In this document: positions 45,136-58,000 of the stretch, one piece after another
Position numbering within the stretch: the first letter of the stretch is position 1
Layout: the number at the start of each line of letters is the position of its first letter
NCBI GenBank assembly: GCA_013420905.1
Contig: JAAXNY010000001.1
Coordinates: 7,502,001-7,566,000, forward strand
Source of the DNA: Collybia mongolica
Lineage: Eukaryota > Basidiomycota > Agaricomycetes > Agaricales > Clitocybaceae
Length of the DNA stretch: 64,000 bases
Direction of reading: 5' to 3'
Notes under the pieces: model-generated
Told to the model about the DNA's origin: nothing
Databases searched by the model: none
Seen by the model: only the letters and a program-made list of their open reading frames with translations
Made by a program: the position numbers and the translations under genes

Positions 45136-48100
45136 TCACATCACAACACACCACCTCCTCTTAGGCTCTGGTTCCTCATCTTCATCATCTGAGTCGCTAG
45201 CATGTCCAGTGGCAGCAGACGTTGTAGACGCATCGTCAGGTGTGTCAGAAACATCTCCGGGAGAGACTGGGGAGATGATTTTTGACGGGATAAATTCGCC
45301 TTGGGCGATTTCCAATGATGTTCTTCCCTCATCCACAACCTTGGAAGCTGTCGAGAACCATCCACCGGGGAAGAATCGCGAGGACGTCGTCGACTCAAGC
45401 CGAGAACGTGTACTTGGAGAAGACACGGTCTCGCTTGTTGTAGGGCCGGGGTCCGTTCCTTCTACCTCGTCCACAGGCGCGAGACGTGAGACGCTGGGTC
45501 TGGAAATGTAGTCACGTTAGAACATTTTTGCAGATGTACCTGAAAGCCAAAACTTACTTAGATAGCTTCGCCGTCTGGTCTGTCGTTTCTATACTGGGGA
45601 AGTATTCCTGCTGAGTTGCATCAACGAAAGCCATATTGGCAACAGGAGTAATATCTCCGTCCAAGTGTATGGCTGCCTGGAGATCTTGGAGCTCGCGTTC
45701 TAATGCCATGATTGGTGGTAGTTTATTCTCCTCCGCAATAGTAACGACTGGGGGATTTGGAGGCGATGTTTTCTCCATAACTTCAGGAGCGATAGTTTCG
45801 GTCTTGAGATTGTCATGATCACCATTCTTGGCGATGTCTATGTCAAGAGTACGTTGAGGAAGTGGTTCAATATTTTCGAGTTCTTGCTCTTCTCCGGGAG
45901 TACCAGGCCCCTGCATTGTAACAGAATAGCTGGGAGTCCATGGACTCTTCGGGCGGTCCTGCAGATGTATAGCATCATCCACCGGCGACAGAGATGTGGC
46001 CGGGAGAGTGTCCTCCTGAGACGATAAATTTAGTATGGGAAGACGTCGAATATGTAACTGATGCACTAACCTGAACGTTGGTCACAGAGTCGTTAACCAA
46101 AACCGTGAAACCTGGGGGCTTGACGTGCGCTGCCTCTTCGACGGACTTTTCGTCTTCAAGACCGTTTACTAGAGATTCACTCGCTGCTGGCTCTTCCGCT
46201 GACTCGCGAGAGGTATGATGCTGGACTGTAACCTCGGGGTGCGTTACAGCCACTGCCGGGGCGGAAGAAAGTTCATCCTTTGGAGTAACCTCCTCACTAG
46301 TGGAGGCTAATTCTTCAGCAAGAGGCACATGTTCTTGCAGCGGGCTACCTTGGGTATTGACGGAGTACGATGCTACCCATGAAGGTGAGGCGGGGCGCTC
46401 CTGGGCTTGTTCGTATTGTTGGGGCGTAAGGTGCGACGGGGATGTCTCTTTCTCAGGGAGGTTGTGAAGCTGAGAACGTGTTAGTTTCATCAAAGCCGAG
46501 TATTGGGTGGCGCAAGTACCTGAGTAATTTCCTCGCTAATGTTCAGTACTAATTGTGGGACTTGGCCAACCTCCTCTGAGGTTGGGGGTTCTTCAATTTG
46601 CATGTCTTCTCCATGAGTGGCTACTGCATCGTCCTCAGTGGCGTCCAATGCTGGCTCTAGGTCTTGGATATCCTCCTCTGTAGGAGATGGATTGGCGTCA
46701 ACTTGTAGGCTCCTCACATGCACGATCATGCCTTCGATGACTGCCGGAGCAACCATAGGGGCAATGGGAGCTTCATCCAGGGGCGTTTCGTCAGCTACTG
46801 GCGCGGGGACGTCCGACGGGGCGGCTTCCTCTTCAGTGGCAACAGGATCGTGTTCTACTACCTCAATAACCTCCTCTATTTTTTCCATGGATGCAGCTGG
46901 GACAGCAGCTTTCGGAGCCTCCTCATTGGTGGCGAATTCCATGTCCGAGAGGTCGGGCCCATCCTCTGCTTGTTCGTGAGAGTCTTCGATTGGTCCGTCG
47001 ACTTCTTGTTCAAGATCAGTGGCACTATGAAGAGGACTCCCCTGGGAATGCACCGAATAGGATGGTGTCCAAGGTCGAGCAATTTCGGCTGGCGGTGTGT
47101 CCAGTGTAGCCTTGTCGGTGTTCGACTTTGAAATATATGAGACAAAACATTATGAAAATTAGGGTAATCCAATATACCTGCGGCATTTCAACATCAGAGG
47201 CCAACATAGAACTCTCAGGGGCGTCATCCTTCTCTTCCTCCACAGGCGTGACAACTTGAGGTACCCCTAAGGTGATCTCTGCTATGGCGATCTCGTTGAC
47301 AGGGGCCTCGACGACTGACGCGTTTTCTAATGACTCGTGCTCGGACGTTGGGGCCTCTCCATCCTCGTCTGGGGATATACCGCGACCAACCGTAGTGACT
47401 TGGAATGAAGGTGTCCATGGTGACTTAGGTCTTTCAGTTTCTGCGCCGGACACTGGGGTCAAAAGATCATCGTCCGGTGATGTCAACTGTTCTGCAGGCT
47501 GAGGGGAAAATGCATCGACATTAAAGAAAAACTGACGTAATTTTTGACGAACCTTCATTTCTTTGGTGTGAAGCTGACCTTCATCTTCAACAGCATCGGA
47601 CCCTAATTCGGGGACCCTTACAGTGCCTGAAAGTTCGGAAATGCCATTTACCACAGACCCGTTCTCAGATGTGAAGGTGTTGGTAGTCGATATTATATCT
47701 TCACTGGTCTCTGCTTCTTCGGTGGGCAATACACTTTCTGCTCCTACATGGGCCAAATGAATATTGTTTTCAATCACATGTGCCAAATGTTGCTCAGGCA
47801 CAGGCGCGCTTTCTTCGGCAACGGGGACTTCTGCAACATTATTCTGTTGGACGGTTTTGGCAGGCTCAGCCTCGATGCTCTTTTCCACATGTTTGGCTTC
47901 TTGAGACGTAGTGTGTTCCTCTGGTGTGGATGTCGAGACTCCCTCCTCCACAGCTGTTTCAGCAATATCATCTGTTTTCGCCTCGTTCTGATGTATGGTA
48001 CCGTGCTCCGCCTCGTAGTGTTCGTCAGCATCAACTCCAGTGTCTGAGATGGGCTTCTCAACAGGAGCATCCACTGTTTCTGTGGGAATGGGCGCCTCGT

Positions 48101-51100
48101 CGACAGCTGAACCGCCCTCTGACACTGTGACAGCAGCGGTCTCGATAAATGGTTGTGTAGAAGACGTTTCTAGAGAGAACATGAGAGCATCGTCAACGAT
48201 ATGTTGCTGCTCGTCATGTGGCAGGGTAGGCAAGCTCGCCTCGGTGGACTCGAGAGGGTGTACTATAGCAAACACTTCTTCAGGTGGGGCCGGCAAGGTT
48301 GTATCGAGGATTTGGGGATAATCCGCTGACGCTCCCTCCAATGATATTTGAGCGTCGAGGTCATCCTTCGGTAGGTTTTCAATGGTATCCAGAGTGTTGG
48401 GGTAAGGTGCCTCATCAGTGTTTCCAGCGTCCACCCTCTCCTCTTGTATCTCATGAGCGAGATCTTTTTCAGGAACGGCCGCATCCTCAGGAGAAGCGGA
48501 AACCAGGGGTTCCGCTACTGCGTGAACTTCGGGTGTGGGTTCTGCAGACTCTCGTACAACTTCAGGAATCTCCTCGACAGTCTCATCGGTCGGCAGGGGG
48601 ACGGCGGGGGCGTCGTTGATTTCTGACTTATCCTCTGTTGTTTCCTCCTCAATAGCTGCCTCATCGATCAAATCCACGTCGGGTTGCACAGTCACTGTAG
48701 GTAACCCATTTACAGTAGGATTAACCTCCTGGGTCTCTACATCGAGTTGAGCCTGTGAGGGCTCAGTCTCAACTTGTGGCTCCTCTGGTTCAGCCCGCAT
48801 TAGTGAATCCTCAAGCTGCTTGGGTTCGTCGTCAATGGATGAGCCAGCAAGGAGCGAATCAGTCTCAACAGGTGCTGCTTCGACAAGTGGTTCCTCCTCG
48901 ACAACTGGCGGGGCTGTGGAAGCAGCCTCTTCGGCAGCAGCTAGGTTCGGTGTCTCGACATCCTCTATGGAAGCTGGGGGACTAGTATCTTTGACCTGTG
49001 TACCGACATCACCATCGGCGTTGGGAGGACTAACAGATAGGATCTCCTCTTCGGGTGACTCAACAGGATCGCGAGTAAGCTTCTCTATCACAGGCTCATG
49101 GCCTTCAGTGGGGTTCACATCGCCTTGAGGCTCGTTGGATGTAGTGATAAATTCATCGACTATCGGTAATGTAGCGCTGGGTTCCGGCTCCTCCACGCGG
49201 GTAACAGGTTCCTGGGTAGAAACACTCGTCTCCTCCTGCAGTATCTCTGTGGATTCCACGGGTGCCTCAAAAAGCTCACTTGCGAGGGTGGCTTGCTCGT
49301 CGACCACCTTATCAACCGTTGGTTTGGATTCTTCATGAGTGGGAGAAACAACGTCTTCCTCGGCTTTCGTAGCCATCCCTTCAGCAAGTTCCTCTGGGGT
49401 GTCAGCGGTCACTTCTGCCTCGGCCTCCGAAATTGCTGCATCTGGCTGTTTTTCAGTGACTTCGGCAACGTCCTCCTCAGTCTCCTGATGGGTAACGTCT
49501 TCTTTTGCTGGCAAAACCTCATCCACAGTGATAGCAGTTAGTGCGCTTGTTGCCTCCTCTGCGACTGGCTCTTCAATGTGCTTTTCCATGAGAGCTTCCT
49601 GCTCAGTGAGTAAAAGAGTTTCTTCGGCTTTGGCTGGCAGATCCTCCACTGTGTTCTCTTCAACGTTGGCAAGAAGCGAAGTTTCCATTGGCTTCTCGTC
49701 GACAACACTTTCGGTCTGTTCGGCGGACATAGCTTCAGCTACTGGTACTTTCGTGGTCTCGTCACTCTCAACATCTTGTGCAGAGGTAGGAACGGCGACT
49801 TCGAGGGCAGCTTGATCTGATTCAGTGACCGAAGCCTCTGCCTTGATATCTGCAACCTCTGCCTCTACGGCTGGAGTATCTTCAACAACTGTGGCTTCCT
49901 TAACATCAGGGTCGTCTGCATGAGTAACTGGAACTTCTCCCTCGACATGTGGTGCACGCTCCACAACATGGGCCTCCGTTTCAATGGATGTAGTCTCCTC
50001 GACAATGGGGGCCTCTGCATTCGTGGCCGGAATATCTTCCTCGATGCCTGGTACCTCTTTCACAATGGTTGAGTTCTCTTCTTCAACATGCGGCACACCA
50101 TTCATAACGGGAACCTCTGCGTCGGTGGCTGGAGCCTCTGTGTTCACGACTGGAACTTCTTCCTCAACAGGTGGTGCCTCCTCCATGACGGGGATCTCCG
50201 CACTAGTGACTGTGTCCTCTTCGTGGACAGCTGGTACCTCATTGTTCACAATGGGGATCTCTGCGTTAATGACCGGGACGTCTGCTTCGACGGATTTTCC
50301 CTCCTCGACAACCGAGACAGTGGCGGCAACTGGACTCTCTTCGACAGTTGGGGCCGCTTCGACTACAACTGCCCCCACGACGAGTGGGGTATCTTCCACA
50401 GTCGAAGCTTTATCGGCAGTCAGAGCATCGTCATTGACAATCACAGCCCCGACCCCAACACCAGATGCATCAGTGATTGCTGAGGCCTTCTCGACAGCTA
50501 CCGCATCCTCCTCAACCGCTAAACCTTCCTCGATGACTGCTTTGTCCTCCTCTGGGATATTCTCGTTTTGTTCCTCGTCGATAACGGTCACGTCTACCTG
50601 AGCAAGCGCGTCCTGAGTCTTGACAGCCGGAACCTCTTCTGTAGAGACCGCTGCGCCTGCAACAGCCGGTTCTTCAGCAACAGTAGCCAGGGAAGCCCGC
50701 TCAACTTCATCCGCCTCATCAAGTGCTTTCGCAATCTCCTGCTCGGCTACTTCTTCCTCTACCTTCGTGACTGGCGCCCTTTCTGATGGAGCTGCCACTG
50801 GCTCTTCATCATCTGGAATGGATGTGTCTTTAGCAGGCGTCGAAACAACTTGAATGGTGGTAGTGGGTTTAGGTAAAGAGGCGTCACTTAGAATGAGTGT
50901 TGGGTCTTCGACTTGTTTGGCGTCCAGAAGAGTTTCTTCAGTAAGAGCTACCTGAGAGGGGATGTCATGCGATTCCGACATGGAAGTGGGTACCGCATCA
51001 GACGCGGGCGTTGCTTCCTCGTGTGAGGCGGCCTTGCTGGGCTCTGGCTCTTGGACAGTTCCCGTTTCTTCTAGTTCGCTCAAAGAATGTTCCACGGCTG

Positions 51101-52118
51101 CTTCCGTTACGAGTGTTGGAGTCTCCGCAGCAGGTGTGTCTTCGGAGAGTAAGGCCGAAGCCGATACGTCAGCGCTATCTTCAATCTTCGGGGTGATTTG
51201 TGTTTGCTCAGGATGAGTATCGATACCCTGAGTAATAAAGTTAGAGTCTGTCTGTCGCGGAGACTTAAGTTAAATATAATTACGTTGATAGTGGACGACA
51301 CGAATGGCGTATTCTCCGCATCCTTGTTTGCGTCCGCGGCATCCTGAAATTCCTCGTATCAGATTATAGCGCCTATGAGATAGGAGAGAATCATTAACCT
51401 CGAGGCTTGGAGCTAAGGACACAGCGTGCCCAAGTTCGTCGCTTTCTGTGGCATCAGTATCCTGGTAGGGAGGAGTTAGAATCATTCCACGTATTCGGTT
51501 CCGAAAACCGACCTTTAAGGATGAACTGGCAGCAATCTCGGATTCGGCGCTTGCGAGTTCCGCCTTGGTCACAGAAGGGTCTTCCAGTGATTCTTTGGCG
51601 CCAACTCGTATCACTTCCTACATGTTTGGTTAGCACAGTCAAGACAGAATAGACATGCCACATACAATGCAAGGTTCGATTAGTGTATCCTGAGGGGAGT
51701 CTGCCTTCGCATCGAGTGCAGGCAGGGTGGCATGTTCGTCGCTGCCCCCGTCGACAATGGCAATAAGCTGTGCCTCTTCATGTGATTCTTTGCTGGGCTC
51801 AGTGGTTGAGATGATCTCGAGGTCCCCATTAGCCTCAAGGTGTAGCAAAAGGACCTGTAAAAATATATTTCAGAGTCAGGTAGAAGGCGGAGTCAGTAGA
51901 CATACCTCTGCGGCTGCGTCGGTAGCTTTTGCAACAATATCGTCGGAGGGGATTTCTTTCGCACTTGAAAGAAGAGTCTTGACCTCCGGGTTCTCTTCCG
52001 ATGAGGTAGATGTGTCGCACAGTTCATGTCGGACGTCCACGTCGACCACGTCATCCCCGTTCGCCGGTGGCTGCAGCATATTGTTGACCAGATTGTGGTC
52101 CGCCGTGGTGACGGACAT
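45136..52118 (-). CDS. Giant acidic repeat protein with C-terminal CaaX box, unknown function
   Basis: Ten exons: 52118-51906, 51854-51666, 51617-51513, 51461-51399, 51343-51284, 51227-47178, 47125-46520, 46469-46071, 46015-45558, 45499-45136; about 2168 residues. Exon 6 alone is 4050 bp and encodes about 1350 residues rich in Glu, Val, Ala, Thr and Pro. It has imperfect EVPV/EAPV-type repeats and is almost free of aromatic residues, so probably disordered. Towards the C-terminus a module with a core like RPKSPWTPSYSV and a following QG.P element occurs four times, one each in exons 6-9. The protein ends DSDDEDEEPEPKRRWCVVM. CVVM after basic residues fits a CaaX farnesylation signal. No enzyme domain was recognised. 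A membrane-tethered scaffold is inference only. Confidence 0.88.
45905..45958 (-). repeat. SPWTPSYSV module, copy 4 (exon 9)
   Basis: Encodes DRPKSPWTPSYSVTMQGPG near the start of exon 9 of the CaaX repeat protein. It is the best-conserved copy. Confidence 0.85.
46346..46402 (-). repeat. SPWTPSYSV module, copy 3 (exon 8)
   Basis: Encodes ERPASPSWVASYSVNTQGSP near the start of exon 8. The core has drifted (SWVASYSV) but the flanks are kept. Confidence 0.75.
47041..47085 (-). repeat. SPWTPSYSV module, copy 2 (exon 7)
   Basis: Encodes ARPWTPSYSVHSQGSP near the start of exon 7. Confidence 0.8.
47401..47440 (-). repeat. SPWTPSYSV module, copy 1 (end of exon 6)
   Basis: Encodes ERPKSPWTPSFQVT in the last part of the 4 kb exon. 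Confidence 0.8.
49920..50290 (-). repeat. Imperfect tandem EVPV/EAPV coding repeat
   Basis: Within exon 6 of the CaaX protein, units of roughly 10-14 residues recur, for example EVPVVNTEAP, AEVPVMNG and EVPGIEED. Spacing is irregular, as expected for old repeats with point changes. Confidence 0.65.
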
Positions 52119-52746
52119 GGTGGCGGATAATTAGTAAAGAGGGGAAGGGTTCCTAAGAAGATATATAGCTGGTTCCAAAAGATGGTGAGTCTGTGAGTCG
52201 TGGAGATATATACCGTAGCAACAATGCAATAGCAGCTTACAAGATGAAAGGGAGACCAGCAAAGAGCTCGACCTCCAATCAACACGAGGCGCTGAAAAAA
52301 GGTACCCGAAGGCTTCTTTCGGTCACGTGCCCTCCAACATATCTTGCGCGCCTGGTCACATGCGCGTGTCTTGACGCTCTCCACGTCTCTTAACTTCTCC
52401 CCAGCATCGCTGTTATCGTTGCCCGTGTACATTGCAGTCAATATATAGTTGGTGGTTCATAATGAAACTCTGCCCTCATCACAGCTGTCTTATGTGCATA
52501 GTGAAGAACTCGTGATAGTCACATCAAACATGTCATGGCCGTTTTCGGACCGTACTAGTGGAGTAAATCTAGAAGCCCCGCCTATCCCTCACAACCACGA
52601 CATGGATGCACCGTTCATGTGTTACATAAATTGGAAAATGCGTATGCGTACCCAAACTCATCGCCAGAGCACAGCCACCAATTTTCGTCTTCAAACACCG
52701 TCCAAGCCCTCGCACCGACTCCTACATTCCACCTCTTCCAAACAAA
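52119..52746. promoter_or_regulatory. Divergent promoter region
   Basis: Between the start codons of the CaaX repeat protein (-) and the small unknown gene (+). No coding region is supported. A 110-codon plus frame overlaps the start of the small gene but lacks conserved features. Confidence 0.45.
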
Positions 52747-53410
52747 ATGGCCGACACTTCAAAGGGCTCGACGAAACGTAGTGTGGGTCCCTTTTTGCTT
52801 ATCCTAACCTTACCCTCACTTCCCCCCAGCTCCTGGACGCGCTAGATGGAGCAGGGGCATCGGCCCCAGTGAAGAAACCACGCGTCGCCAAACCCAAAGT
52901 TGCATCGACAAGCATAGGAACTTGTTCACTTACCAAGAAGGATTTTGGAGACAAGATCAAAGCCTGCCTGGCGTGAGTAGAATTGATGATAGTGCTTTTC
53001 GATGTGATCTTACAACCTGTACGTACAGACTGGAAAAGTACGCGGTGCAGCCGATGCGATTTTACGTGAGCGTTCCGTTAAACCCATCAAGACGCGTTCC
53101 CGACATCCTTAAATTTAGCTTACCATGGATTGTACCTTCATGCGCACTTTCTTCGGTGGAAACTCAACTATCACGCCAGCTGGTATGTGCAAATTCGAAT
53201 CCATCAACGCCACTATTTATATCACGTTTAACAGATTTCGACGAATCTTCCCCGGTCGTTGTTGCAGAACTAAACAACACTCAGGCGGGGGTGGTGTTTG
53301 GGGTCAGCAAAATCAAAAACGGCAATAGGATGGAGACTGTACATCTCAGAAACATGATGGTCGTGTTCTACCCCTCAACTGGGAAGGCGAGCTGTTGGGT
53401 ATCTGTCTAA
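52747..53410 (+). CDS. Small protein of unknown function
   Basis: Five exons: 52747-52782, 52830-52972, 53029-53065, 53119-53182, 53235-53410; 151 residues. The start lies in a good ATG context. The N-terminus is basic and Ser/Thr-rich (MADTSKGSTKRS, VKKPRVAKPK). The rest is compact and mixed: KKDFGDKIKACLALEKYAV, then FMRTFFGGNSTITP and SPVVVAELNNTQAGVVFGVS. All introns are 46-56 bp GT-AG and the frame closes, which supports a real gene. I do not recognise the family. No membrane segment or signal peptide is seen. Confidence 0.65.
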
Positions 53411-53807
53411 TACACCACAATCGGTCAGTAATTGCTATCCTCACATATTTACTGGTGAGAGTAGCTGATGAAAGTAATCAGATACTTGCATTTTATGAAC
53501 CTTAAACGACCGTTGAATTTCCAAGATCAGAACAATGGAACTTTGAAACAGATATTCCAGAAATAAAGGCCGACACGCCCAAAGGAGCGAATCGTAGGCT
53601 TGGTTATCATGTCAACGACTCCACCACCTCGCGACGCGATTTGATAATTTGACTTTGCGCATATGCTCCAGTAACAAACATCCAGATCCATATCAATAGT
53701 ATTGAGTCGCAAGAAAAGACCGACAATAGACTATGTAGGGTATGTCGTATGATAGAATGTGGAGGGTAACGTCCAAGAAGTCCAATACAGTCCAAGGTGA
53801 TATAAAC
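53411..53807. other. Convergent intergenic region
   Basis: 3' flanks of the small unknown gene (+) and the Kre9/KNH-like gene (-). Nothing else was seen. Confidence 0.6.
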
Positions 53808-54777
53808 TTAGAGCAGGACAGCGCCGACAAAGCCCATCACACCAGCAAGACCAAAGGCACCAACTACGGATTTCGAAGCCGCGTTAGAGTTATTAGGAGC
53901 AGCGCCTGTTGCTGTTCCGGTAGGCTTTGTGCCATTAGTCGACCCAGTGGCACCTGTACCACACTTGGGGCGGGGCTACTGTGCCATTCCCGCAGGTAAG
54001 CTATAGGGTCAAAGTATAATCTACAGGAACTTACGTGTTGCCAGCAGTGGGGGGAGCGCCTCCTGACCCGTTGATTTGAACTGTAGAGTTGACACACCTA
54101 CAAGCGAGAAAGAAAAAAACGCATTGAAACCTAGCCGGCAAAAAAGAAAACGATCAACCCTTACTTGCTATCCGAACTGTCGTTGATGGTGAAAATGTCA
54201 CTGTATGCTTGGGCACCAGTGCTGTCCTTGAGGGACAAAGTCCTGAACAGCAATTCAAGAGTGAATGAGCAGCAGTGAGATCAAGTGGAAAGAAAACGCA
54301 CAGCGAGACTCCTCTGGCAATATCAACGAGCCAGGTGAAAGTGTTTCCGTCTTGGGGAGGGAAGGTCTTGACCTATTTCATTGCGTTTAAATCTGCTATC
54401 GAGTTTGAAATTGTGAAATAACTTACTGCCGGAGCAGACGGCTGGCCTCCTGTGGTACGACAGAGAATTGAGAAGACCTTTCCAGTGATACCAGGGTAAA
54501 CACACACCAGGGATAACGGAGACAAAGAAAGGTGATTTTCCGTCAGACCACGTAAGGAGAAGGGGCTCTAATCCGGGCGATTAGTCTACATGTATCACTA
54601 TTAAAACTCTACAATAAACGCACGACATTGGACGGCGTTTGGGCTGGAAGAAAACCGCTCGTCAGCATTTGCCAGAGTCGCGCCATAACCGCAGTCAACT
54701 CACGGAGTCTCGATTCTTAGGGCTGCAATGGCAGGGATGGCCGAAATGAGGGTGGCGGCAACAGCGAAAAACTTCAT
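53808..54777 (-). CDS. Kre9/KNH-like secreted protein with candidate GPI tail
   Basis: Cell-wall-associated Ser/Thr-rich protein of the Kre9/KNH-like family. The signal peptide is MKFFAVAATLISAIPAIAA. The Ig-like N-terminal domain follows over short exons (54777-54704, 54643-54624, 54567-54508, 54449-54427, 54372-54302, 54242-54165, 54097-54035). Motifs are LLLTWSDGKSPFFVSVIPGG, FTWLVDIARGVSL and DSTGAQAYSDIFTI. A Gly/Thr/Ser/Asn-rich exon ending in a hydrophobic stretch (VVGAFGLAGVMGFVGAVLL), stop at 53808, would be a GPI signal. That last exon is not in frame with the preceding exon under any consensus splice pair I found, so the 3' end is uncertain or carries a frame break. Confidence 0.7.
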
Positions 54778-55082
54778 TATTATAGGAATAAATGAGCAAG
54801 GTATTGCTAGGGCGTGAAGACGCTTTTTCTAAGGAGGAGGGAAGATAGAAAATGAGGACACAACCATAACGACGGGGAGAATTGACCACACCGGAGTTTT
54901 AATTACATTAAGAGTCCGCGCAGCACGCTACCAACCTTCCAAGGTTCCAATCAACTCTCCAATGGAGCACTTGTCAATCACTGGAATTTAGACTCGGCAG
55001 AACCCAAAGCCCTTATCAAAAAAACAACAAACGCCCGACATGACTCAAGGTAGCGAAGAGAAGACCCCTGTCCTGACAGTTG
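54778..55082. other. Short intergenic region
   Basis: Upstream of the Kre9-like gene and downstream of PRMT5, both on the minus strand. No gene was seen. Confidence 0.6.
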
Positions 55083-58000
55083 CTACAGCCCAATCCAGCT
55101 GCTCCGCCCTCCAGGATTGTGCAAACTCGTCTGGCCAATCTTCACCATTTCACGCCCTGTCGATGAAATATCCCCCATTTCGGGGACGGGCCGAGCCCGG
55201 TCAAGGAACGTCATGTCGACGGCGTCCACGAGGGGGCTGGCCATGCCCATCGAAACAGACGAATATGGGCTCGCACTGCCAAGGCTACCCGACCGGGACA
55301 GCGCGCCGTCAGGAGTAGCGACTGCGGAGCTGATCATTGACAAGAACGATTCAGCGTGCCATTCGTACCAGACATGCCGTTCGTTGGTCAGCCGCCATAT
55401 TGAAACCTGCAACTCCGAGTTACTCGGCAAATACAAAGGCTCCTGGAAGTACGGATGTCAATGGCCAACGCCCACGATGAACATATGCCGCAAACCTTGA
55501 AAGGAAAGAAAAGGGGGAACCAGCTCAGCATGTCCTTCGAGACCTGCTCTTTGCGGTGGGGGTGAATACTGAGGCCGATATTTCCGTACAAAATCTGTTC
55601 CATAACAGATGTATCAGGGATGCACGTTGTTCACGGTGAGCGAAACCGTACCGCTTCAAAGTATCCGGCCAATCCACTTGATAGGCACTAAGCAGGTTAC
55701 CACCAGTTAATGAGATCCGACGTACTGTAAAACACCCGCGTGGGGTATATGGAAATTCAGCTTTGCAGACCGAGCATTGTGACTATTAGTTGTTGGAAGG
55801 CCTCCAGAAAGAATCATTCATCAGGCTCTTGAGGCAGTATCGATGAAATGCAAACACTCACCTCGAACATCAAGTACAGAATTCGTCCGAGGGTGCTCGA
55901 ATTCCCAACACTCCTGTATCTGGGGGCCACACTTCCCGCTCAAACCACCCCCCTCCCCACTCAAAATGTTCACAGCCTGAAACATAACAACATACGGCGT
56001 CTCCAAACTTTTAAGGTCCTTATTAGCACGCGCCTCGTTGTATAGTTTCGAGGACGAGAGTGGGGCCAGATGTGCCGTATATGACGAAGGTATCGAAACT
56101 CCATCACCTAAAACAAATCAGAGCAGTGCTAACACCCAACCAGCGGAGGCCTCACTCTTCAAAAACCGCATGGCACCATCCAGGCACTCCGGGCTGAGCT
56201 CATTGTCACCAAAAGAGCCCAGAAGCTCGCTGACAAGAAAGTCTGCTTTCTCTGGTACGTCAATGAACCTCATATCGCCAAACAAAAGTTTGACTTTTGA
56301 CCCCCATTCGAGTTCCTGCCGGTGCTGCAACCTACAAGGCCAAAAACGGGAATATCGGGCTTTGTTAGACCAGTTTCGTCTCCAGAAGCAAAACGCAATT
56401 TACGTGACGAATGCATTGGGGTTTTTCTCGACAGCGTAAATGAACGCTGTCCTTTTTGTTCGTTTGATAGCTGCAAGGCAACGCGCAACCAGTGGTCCTC
56501 GACCAGCGCCTGCGATGCAAAAGATCCTAGATAGCAATCAGACACAGGGTTCATATAAATAGGAAAAATGATTACGCGATCTCATCTTCGGAAAAATCCA
56601 ACAGAGCTCTAAACATAGCCTAGAAGAAATATCACTATCAATGTCATTCTGTTCCCAGATTAGGGATAGCACTCGCCTCCTCATAATGGCTATACTTGAC
56701 TGGATCTTGCTCAAACGTTTGATACGTGACACTCTGCAGGTTGTCCATCAATGGCTGCGGAAAGTGAACATATCAGGATCATCTCATACAAGATAATCAC
56801 AACACCGACCTGCAAGGGCGCCTGCAGATAATCTTGATACCCCTGTGCAAAGTGTTCGACAGTCCCCGCCTTCTGCGCAGCCTGAATCGCGGGGCTCGTC
56901 TTCTCCAGGTGTCTGACATACTGCGAGTACGCGGGTTCCCCACCGCGCGTATGGATCCCGGCGCTGGCGTCACTGAGAATAAACATCGGGTGATGCTGCC
57001 AAACCAAGTCAGGACACTCCCATGTGATATCAAAGCAGAAACAAGGGCGCACTATCATGCATTCACGAATAAAGGACTGTGTGGGCTTTGGCAGTACCGG
57101 ATATCCCTTCGTGTTCGCGATAAAGGTAGAAGCGGGGAGAAAGACGTTTCGCACGGACTCGGCTGCCCATTTGCTGAGGACACCGAGCGTCGTCGGGAGG
57201 GCAGGTGTCAGGTCAAGCGCTAAAAAAAAAAAAAGGCTATTCAAAATTCATGTGTAGAGACTTTTCGAAAACTGGGACATACTCAGCGTAAGACGCGTAT
57301 TATAATCGCAGATGGAGCGTATAAGATCCCACATCTCCCACGTTGCGTTCAGCTCGCTCTCGCTCGTCGCCGAGAGCTTCTCGGAGCTGTCGGATATCAC
57401 GAGCCTGGGCGTGGACGGCGCCGGGGACAGCGATCCTGATGCGGTGGGGGGAGTGGACGGCAGCGGCGCGTGTGGGTTGGTATGCAGCACCGACGGGTTG
57501 TAGATCGGGAGGCGGATCGATAAGTTGATATACGGGGTGTTTTTGAGGCACGAATTGACGATGCGTGCGTAGGATGCGACGTGTTCCCGGTTTCGGGGCG
57601 CGGGGAGGATGGCCGATTGGACGTTAAGATAGGACGCGTAAGCAAGCTCTTGTTGGAGCGCCTAGAAACACAGGAGTCAGCGGTGGGCATGAGAATTTTA
57701 GGGATGCCTTGTGGAGGCGCAGGGTTGGAATTTCCTGAACCGGAACAACTCACGATCTCAGAATCATGGCGAACCCAGTCATCCGTGGCGTCGAGCTCTA
57801 GCCATTCTGAAATCATCACCGTCACGCCTTCCGCTTCATCTACCAAAGACTAACATTAGTTCCCACCAGCAAAGCCCACCAGAGCAGGGGGCAGCCACCC
57901 ACCTAAACGCGTGAGCGTCACCTCGCCCTTCAAAAAGCACGGCCGTGACCTCCACTTCTCCGCCATCTGCTCCGCCTTCACCTCCGTCGCTCGCTCGCTC

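Noticed and set aside
49984..50601. 205-codon plus-strand open frame
   Set aside because: It is antisense to the repeat exon of the CaaX protein. Its Ser/Thr/Ala composition mirrors the Glu/Val/Ala codons of the real gene, and similar shadow frames run along the whole exon.
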